From NCBI GenBank assembly GCA_007922305.1, contig ML677455.1, positions 683,475 through 747,474 of the forward strand: DNA of 64,000 bases, read 5' to 3'. The notes under the pieces were generated by a model, which saw only the letters and a list, made by a program, of their open reading frames with translations, had not been told where the DNA came from and did no database searches. This stretch comes from Dermatemys mawii. Lineage: Eukaryota; Chordata; Testudines; Dermatemydidae. Position numbers and translations under genes: made by a program. Below, piece after piece: positions 57,070 to 64,000 of the stretch (its first letter is position 1; each line of letters begins with the position of its first letter).

Positions 57070-57365
57070 AGAAACTCGAGCTACACTGCGAGCTGGGGCT
57101 GGGATTCCCCTGCTCCTGCACACGTACTTGTGCAAGCTAGTGTGATTGTAAATAGCTGCAGCAGTGGGGTTAGTGGATGCAGAGTTGAGCCAGGCATAGT
57201 ACATACCTGCCTAAAAGGGTGTGTGTGTACTCAGCACAGATCAGCTGCAGCACTACCACGACGACACAGCTATTTATACTTGTGCTACCTCGATGTGAGC
57301 TAGGGCGAGTGTGTGTACACAGGCAGATGAAATAACACCCCTACCTCATAAGGTTGACGTAGCCT
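57070..57365. repeat. MITE-like repeat (CTACACTGCGAGCTGGGGCT family)
   Basis: Starts GAGCTACACTGCGAGCTGG and ends AGGTTGACGTAGCCTTAG, with inner CTATTTATACTTGTGCTACC. It is an imperfect member of the GTGTAGACAT-ended group. Confidence 0.5.
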
Positions 57366-57467
57366 TAGAAACACATGAATTAAACTCCTTGCATGCATAA
57401 ATGTTTGGCGGCAGGATCGTTGGATATTGATCATCACAAAAACTTCAGCCAAAACAGCACAGCCATT

Positions 57468-57840
57468 AAGAACATAAGAAGGGCTGTACTGGGTCAGACC
57501 AAAGGTCTATCTAGCCCAGTATCCTGTCTACCGACAGTGGCCAATGACAGGTGTCCAGAGTGAGTGAACCTAACAGTTAATCATCAAGTGATCTCTCTCC
57601 TGCCAAACAGAGGCAAGGGACACCATTCGTTACCCACCCTGGCTAATAGCCATTAATGGACTTAACCTCCATGAATTTATCTAGTTCTCTTTTAAACCCT
57701 ATTATAGTCCTAGCCTTCACAACCTCCTTTGGCAAGGAGTTCCACAGATTGACTGTGCGCCGTGTGAAGAAGAACTTCCTATTATTTGTTTTAATACGTG
57801 CACTCGCTGGCCTCCCGAATGGTCACCCTTCCAGCATGTG
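57468..57840 (-). mobile_element. CR1 LINE 3' region, antisense, long copy
   Basis: GAACATAAGAAGGGCTGTAC, AGACCAAAGGTCTATCTAGC, CCATGAATTTATCTAGTTCT, GGCAAGGAGTTCCACAGATT, CTGTGCGCCGTGTGAAGAAG. Best-preserved copy of this subfamily here. Confidence 0.92.
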
Positions 57841-57954
57841 ATGACGTTATTACTATTAGTTATGACATTTAAAACAAGGTGAGAATTCTGTGTACCCTTT
57901 GCTTAAAAAGATGGAGTGGAAACCTGCCCCACTGAAATCAGTGGCAGATGTCTT

Positions 57955-58065
57955 TTTTTTTTTGTTCTGTGTTTGTACAGCACCTAGCACAGTGTGGTCC
58001 TGGTCCATGACTAGGGCTTGTCAGTGCTAGAATAATACAAATAATTAATAAGAAAATTCCAGGTG
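57955..58065 (-). repeat. SINE-like core
   Basis: GTTTGTACAGCACCTAGCAC, AGTGTGGTCCTGGTCCATGA, CTAGGGCTTGTCAGTGC, ending in AATAATAC-type tail. Confidence 0.65.
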
Positions 58066-60479
58066 ATTTCAGTGGAGCCAGCGTTTCACCAGCAGCGGCC
58101 TCTTGTTCTGGGTGTATGGATCCCATTGAATTGATTTATTTCAACTATTTATGGTGCCCATTCCAATCCCAGGTTGAGGCCATATTCAAAAATTAAAAAA
58201 TCTCTAGCTGATGTCATGGATGATCAGTATTGACAGCCTCCGTGACTATAACCCATTAGCTCTCCTCCTCCCCAAATACCTGAAAAAATGGCTGTACTCA
58301 TGTAACACTTCTTCTTTATCCTGAGCCTATTTGACCCTGAGGTTGTTCTGTATTACATCCCAGGGGATAGTCTGGTAGCTGAGGATTAATGGGGGTATAC
58401 AGAGACCCCAGTCATGCCCATTTTCCCTAGGCACATCACATACATCTGAAACTGGGAGCGGAAGTGGGATGGAGGAGTTGCTGGAGATGTACATTACTAA
58501 ACTGTGTTCTCCTTTAGGAGGAATTCTCTGCTTGCTGGTTAAGTTAGCTTTAAGGTTGCAAAGTGGGTCTGGCCCCAGATCTAGCACTTTTCATTCCAAC
58601 TGCACCAAAGTGTCTGATCAGGAGCCGCCCCCCAAGCTTTGGAGGTTGGGGGGTCGCTTAAAAACCTGGGTCCTTATTTTGTAGCTTGAGCGCATCTTTA
58701 AGTAAAATCGTAATCTGACTTGGACCCTTACTGCACACTGGACATCAAGGGAGGGCTAGATTTAAAGTGCCAACATTAAAAAGAATGGGAGGAGAAATTG
58801 CATATGGGATAAAGAGAAACTGCTGCTCTTGAACATAACTAAAGGATACTACATTACACTAATGGAGAAAATGGAAAGGTTACAAATAAAATAGGAGTAA
58901 AATGCGCTAAAAGTGTTACATTAATCTGGGTTTAAAACAAGAGAGAGCGAGAAACAGGAGGAATAAAAGAATGGTAAGAAAAATCCCATGACTGAGTGGA
59001 GTGAGTAGGAATATTGTCATTAAACTGTCATCCTTTTTAGTCCAGTTTAACTATGACCTGTTAACTTCTGTCTGCCAGTTCAGATCCAGCAGACCGTTAG
59101 AAAAGGTTTAACACAGTTGGCCTCTCTATAGTTCTTTATTTTTAAACCAAGCAGTAGAATTCTGTAGCAGAGAAATCATTCTTTAATTAAATTTTGTTGG
59201 ATCATTTTAAAAATTGTATGGGAAAATCTGCTATCTTCTACTAAAATGCAAGGGATTGTAATGTAACTTTTATAGCACTGCACTGTTTTTCTCCTCATTA
59301 GATTCCACAGGATTTTTCCATAAGTGTCAACTATTTTATCACACTATAATTCAAGTTGCGGGAAAAATAGGAGAATCAGAGGAGACAGATATTGAGAGAT
59401 CTAATTGTCCAATTAGTATCTGATCCTACAGCATTTACTCAGGCAAGTTGTCCTTACTCATGTATGTGGCCCCACTGCAGTTAATGAGCCTGGGGTTTTG
59501 TTCTCATGCTGGTGTAAATCAGGAACATATCTATCAAAGTCAATGGAGTGGCACCGGTTTAGAAGTGGGCTCTGTTTGGTTGAGTAAGTATTACTCATAT
59601 GAGTAAAGGTTTGCAGGACTGGCCCACAAAATCATATCATTGCATGATTTTAAAAAATTGGGTCAGAAAAAGAAAACTTGTAAAATGTATAAAAGAGTCT
59701 CTGAAGATTATAGAAGTGAGTAAAACACATAAAAATTTAAAGGGATTATTAAAAACTAAAATGGCAACTGAAGACTGCAATAAAGAACTGAATCTGTAAT
59801 GTATAAAATATAGAACTGAGCCAATATCTTTTTTTTAAAAAAAAATCAATGCAAGAAAATTAAATTCCTTCTGAACAGAAGACGTATAAATTACCAGGCA
59901 ACAGATCATGCCTTTCAGCTCGGATGACAGTAACCCAATCCTGGAGGAATATACAGGGCCACATCTGTCCATTCATGGTATGGCTCAGAGAAGGAGAGCA
60001 GAAGGGTGCAGCTGTCCCCTTACGGTCACTGGAACGATGAGGGTTTTCCATTAGTGACTAGTCGGCAGGTGACACTTTAGAAGGAGTCTTTTTAATACCG
60101 CTGCAGTTCATGCGCTCGCTCTGCCAGGCTGCCTCACAAGCTAGTCTCCACTCCGCAGCTGAAAGATGGGTGCCTCCCTCAAAGCACCTGTCGTCAGAAG
60201 GAGGACCATAGATACTAGCTCTTGCTTCTCATTTACACGATGGCTCTTCTACACCACTCTGTATTTACATTCCCCTAGAGTCTACTTCACATTGTCAGAG
60301 TGATGCAGAGTGTCTTGGTGTAAATGAGAATCAGGCCCCATGGCACTTCCTGGGAGATGCTCAGCACCCTCGGCTCCTATTGGTGGCATTCAGCTCTCTC
60401 CTCCTGGCATAGATACTCGAGTGTAAACCTTTCAGCTGCTGCTCGCTTAACTCTTCCTCCAGCCAAACCGGGGAAGGCA
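58066..60479. other. Intergenic stretch, no gene recognised
   Basis: GTGTAAATCAGGAACATATC (59511) and GTGTAAATGAGAATCAGGCC (60318) are ends of the palindromic MITE family. The AT-rich 58800-59850 segment shows no repeat or exon I can name. Confidence 0.4.
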
Positions 60480-60620
60480 GGGTTGTGGTTAAGGCACTTG
60501 AGTGAGCCTCAGGAGATCGAGAGGCTGTTCCCGTCTGACCTTGGGCAAATCAGTTACGTTAAAATTCCTGGGCTTAGTGCCTGGTGAGGCATCTAAAGCT
60601 ATATTAGGCGCCTGATTTTC
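60480..60620 (+). repeat. MIR-type SINE fragment, sense
   Basis: GGGTTGTGGTTAAGGCACTT, GCCTCAGGAGATCGAGAGG, CTGACCTTGGGCAAATCAG. Confidence 0.6.
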
Positions 60621-61564
60621 AAAGATGCTGAGCAACTGCAGTTCCTTTAGTCTCTAACGGGGGTTGCATGGATGTGTCTGAGGACAGAATTGCATCCCAT
60701 TCTTTTAACACTTTTCCGGGGAGCCCTGGGTTCAAGTTCGTTGCTCTCTTGGCTATTCTGATGGCAAAATCGAGTTCTTCCTGTCCATTTTTACCTTTAA
60801 ATCACAGTGATCACTTCATAAAAATTCATGTGTCCTCCCAAAGCAGGGCAGCATTATTTTACATTGTGTCCATTTTACAGATGGGAGAAGTTGAGGCACA
60901 GAGACTCTCATTTATAGACACATCCACTTCTTTTTATGTGCGCATCCAATGTGAATCCCTTTCAAAGGGTCTGAGACCCACAACTCTTGTTGAAGTCAAT
61001 GGGAGCTGTGAGTGAGGAGACCTCTGAAAATCTGGTCTTAGGTGTCTCCCTGTGAGAACTCTAAAACAAGCCCGAAGTTACTAAAGTTTAAAAAATTGGA
61101 CTGGAGATTCCTAGACAAACCTGCAACAGAAACAAGTAAACAGTCCTGACATCCTGATGCCAGTCCCCTGCTCTGACTAGTTGAACTGCTAAACTCCTTC
61201 TAGAGCTCCCCCTGATGTCGGGGGCTAAGCCTCCAAAGACAGAAAGAGAGGGGAAAGACACACAGTGGGCATGGGGATATTGGGATATGACTGAGTTGCT
61301 TTTGGGAGGCTGACAATGTTTTTCTGTTCTTATTTTGGTTGGTTCCCAGTGCTGTGGCTCAAGTGTAGGAAACACAGAGGAGGCTGGAAACACCTTAAAC
61401 CTGAGCACAAGAAAAATAAACCATAACTTCCTGTACACAGTTTTACATTCCTGATTAAAATAAGTGACCCAGTCACTGGCCAGCAGTTGCCACACACAGG
61501 AGTGAAAGCTATGGACAGAGTCAAGAGCATATCATAAAACAGTGAGTGAATGAGAGAGCGTGTG
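60621..61564. other. Intergenic stretch, no gene recognised
   Basis: Frames of 115 (60668-61015, +) and 135 codons (61495-61088, -) have no domain I recognise. A MIR scrap CATTTTACAGATGGGAGAAG is at 60871. Confidence 0.4.
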
Positions 61565-61770
61565 CTCAGGATGCTATTCTGGTAGGTGGAAGCATTAGAT
61601 TCAATTCCTTGCCCCAGACTTCTTGTGTGACCTTAGGCAAGTCATTTAATCTCTGTGCCTCAGTTCCCCATCGGTAAAATGGGGGTAGCACGTTTGTATC
61701 TTGGAGATGTGTGTGAAGATAAATATCCTAAAGACTGTCCTAGCAATGGAGGCAATAAAAGTTTTGATAC
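61565..61770 (+). repeat. MIR-type SINE, sense
   Basis: CTTGTGTGACCTTAGGCAAG, TCATTTAATCTCTGTGCCTC, AGTTCCCCATCGGTAAAATG, GGGGGTAGCACG. Confidence 0.88.
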
Positions 61771-62599
61771 TATTTGCCAATCTGTCTACTTAACATAAAC
61801 CTTGAGGAGAAGGAAGAGAAGGAGCACACAGCCTAAGATAAGAAAGTTAGAGGGGTAATTCTCCTTGGTTTTCCTCCCCTACAAATAATTTGTTGACCCA
61901 ACCTCTGATATATTTGGTCTTATAACCAAGGCTGTCCCTCACAATGATGGTCGCTTTCAGAGGTGTTGTAGAGAACAGTACAGAGGGTCATTTCTTGAGA
62001 CATGCAGTGGATGATGCTGTGGAGAAGAATGGTGTTTCCGCCGGTTTATAGTGCCCCTCTGATGTAAGGAGATATTGCTACAATTTTACTTTGGGTGACA
62101 ACAATAAATATCGTGTTATGGTTTCGATCGGTAGCAATCCCAGAACAAGTGATGAGAATTTTCTTGACCCAAAATGTCAGGATTTGGCCAAAAATGGGAT
62201 CTGACTCTGAATTCTCATCTTTGCCAGATCAAAGCCTCTTCAAACTGGTTTTGAAAATACCAAAAGCCTCCCCTGATTCTGTCTTTCTTTAGCTATTTGC
62301 CTCAAGAAATGTGTCTCATAGGGACTCTGCCAAATCTCTCCTTGCATGGTTTAGTCTATTCTTGTGCTTCTCTGTCAGCATGTGGGTTTCAGTGTCTTGT
62401 AAGCAACCACTCTAACAGTAGCATGGATGGTTTTGCATTTATAACAGATATTTACACAGACACAGTAGTAACAGCTGCTGATTATGATACCACTGCTCAG
62501 CGCTAGCAACCTCCTATAGTGGTAACACCTATTACTCCATTTATGGCTAACAAACTTTTTGCTCTCTCTCTGTCTTAGGCACTTATATGTAGCTAGGCC
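61771..62599. other. Intergenic stretch, no gene recognised
   Basis: I see no recognisable element. Confidence 0.4.
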
Positions 62600-62995
62600 A
62601 CTCACAACCTTTAAAGTATTTAGCCTCCTGACACCTCTATGAGGCAGGCAATGGTATTGTCCCCATTTTATGGATGGGGAAAGTGAGGAGAGAGAGGCAA
62701 ACTGGCTTGCTCAAAGTCACACACGTAGTCTCTCACACCTATACCCTATCCATGCACTGGACAAGGGCACTGGACTGGGGGTCAGGAAAGCTGAGTTTTA
62801 CTCTTGGCTCTGAACTGAAGCAGGACCTTGAGCAAGTCCCTTCACCTCTGTTTCCCCTCCCACCCTCTGTGTGTCTTGTCTATTTCATTGGTAAGGGGCA
62901 GGGGCTGTCTCATACTGTGCATTTGTACAACATCTAGCACAGTAAGGCCTGGCTCTTGGCTGGGGTTTCTAGGCTGGACAAATAATCAATGATGC
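62600..62995. repeat. Two adjoining MIR/SINE-like copies
   Basis: TATTGTCCCCATTTTATGGA and GCTCAAAGTCACACACG (62655-62725) are a reverse MIR. GGCACTGGACTGGGGGTCAG, CAGGACCTTGAGCAAGTCCC and TTTGTACAACATCTAGCACA (62765-62945) are a sense MIR running into the SINE core. Confidence 0.65.
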
Positions 62996-63464
62996 TAATT
63001 TTCAGGGGACAAGAGGAGGAGCCTGTTAAATATTGCACTGGAAAATCACAGAAATTACCTTCACTGGGGACGCTGCAGGTGTCTTCCTCCTCTTCCCCGT
63101 GCTTGGTCCCTGCATCGCTCCATGCCCCAAACGGGGGGTCATTCTGCAGGCAGCTTCACCATGGGGGCAGTTAGTCTATTTAGAGAGTCCCGCGAGGAAG
63201 CTGCAGCTGGTGTGGTCAGAAATGTCATTCAGTGAGTGGCCAAGTTTGAGGGGGCCTAAGATTCTTTCAGCCAGTTAAAAAAGCTTGTGAGCAGCTTACA
63301 CTGGGTGCGTGTGTGTGATGGAAGGGGAGTTCCCCCTTTCCTATTTCTCACCTATGTTTCTTAGGACCCCCCCCCCCACACCCCTTTATGGGAATGCCAC
63401 TTAAATTCCTTCCCACAGCTCAGTTTTCCTGGAATGACTAATACCTGCCCTTCACTTTAGTTTA
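62996..63464. other. Intergenic stretch, no gene recognised
   Basis: Contains a C homopolymer at about 63367-63377. Nothing else. Confidence 0.4.
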
Positions 63465-63583
63465 GGGTGACCAGATGGCCCGATTTCATAGGGACAGTCC
63501 TAATTTGGGGGTCTTTTTCTCACATAGGCACCTCTTACTCTCCACCCCCGTCCCGATTTTGGACACTTGCTGTCTGATCAGCC
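63465..63583. mobile_element. MITE-like element (GGGTGACCAG family)
   Basis: GGGTGACCAGATGGCCCGAT, TTTCATAGGGACAGTCC, CACCCCCGTCCCGATTTTGG, CTTGCTGTCTGATCAGCC. Third copy; the right terminus is mutated. Confidence 0.8.
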
Positions 63584-64000
63584 TAATTTAGGTCCTTTTA
63601 GGATCCTTGCTTTGGAGGTTTCTAAGAGCTTTACACTCATTCCTCTGCTTATCTCCAGCTGTTTTGCTCCTTCCTGGTTCATTCATTCATAGCTTTGCCC
63701 GTTGCAATGAGCCTTACCATTGATCTGCCTATTCAAGTGTAAGTCCCTGTGTATCCCTCTCTCTCTTTCTTTCTTTCCCTTCTGCACTCTGTCCCCGCCC
63801 CGGCTTGTTCACTTTCCTCTCCATCTCCCGGTTTATGCCCTGAAAAGGCCTGCACGATCCCTTTTGTATTCCATGTTCTCCGCTCCACCCCTACGCTTGG
63901 TCCTCCCACCTGTCTGTGTCCTTTACCAGCCCTTGCCATTTCCACACCTCCTGTCCACCTCAATCACTGCAGTGACAGCAACAACTCGGAGCACTGTTGA
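63584..64000. other. Intergenic stretch with CT-rich tract
   Basis: CTCTCTCTTTCTTTCTTTCC at about 63758-63778 and C-rich text after it. The open frame to the window edge (63749-64000) is low-complexity proline/serine and not supported. Confidence 0.4.

Noticed and set aside
61088..61495. 135-codon minus frame as a small secreted protein
   Set aside because: No signal peptide at the start, no homology, and no conserved cysteine pattern.
22000..64000. MCM3 or PAQR8 exons expected from mammalian synteny
   Set aside because: Looked for MCM helicase motifs and seven-membrane-segment text in the frames and found none.

Overview
The window is intergenic-rich nuclear DNA from a non-mammalian amniote, most likely a turtle. 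Support for turtle comes from many CR1 LINE 3' ends, tRNA-derived SINEs with a CR1-type tail, old MIR-type SINEs, and several short interspersed families (hAT-like, Tigger-like, palindromic MITEs) that I recognise as abundant in chelonian genomes. I see no bacterial or viral gene organisation. Nearly all open frames are short and accidental.

Two real protein-coding genes are visible, both IL-17A/F-type cytokines facing each other tail to tail. The left gene (+ strand) enters the window already inside its second coding exon (1-118) and finishes with exon 3 (1116-1353). The right gene (- strand) is complete: exon 1 at 21668-21642 (nine codons), exon 2 at 20329-20091 and exon 3 at 19322-19088, together encoding 166 residues. 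It has a TATA box about 85 bp upstream of the ATG. Both have AU-rich 3' UTRs ending in AATAAA, as expected for short-lived cytokine mRNAs. The convergent arrangement matches the mammalian IL17A/IL17F pair. That layout is symmetric, so it cannot say which turtle gene is which.

The 16 kb between the two genes is largely transposon graveyard. An antisense CR1 reverse-transcriptase remnant (about 12.6-18.06 kb) was split by two later insertions: an LTR-like element at 13434-16859 and a solo-LTR-like element at 17032-17647. The first of these was itself split by a sense CR1 3' fragment, and that fragment by a 1.84 kb hAT-like element with a perfect 8-bp target duplication. This is four levels of nesting.

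From about 22 kb to 64 kb I find no supportable gene. That stretch holds CR1 fragments, MIR copies, GC-rich hAT-like elements with CAGGGGTGGGCAAAC-type ends (one contains a 400-base assembly gap at 35310-35709), a Tigger-like element at 48590-49311, fold-back repeats, a G-rich minisatellite at 38.1-38.3 kb, and unclassified single-copy-looking DNA. The most noteworthy structures are the IL17 pair with its unusually similar third exons, the nested insertion stack, a perfect 21-bp-arm hairpin at 23825-23875, and several insertions with readable target-site duplications.
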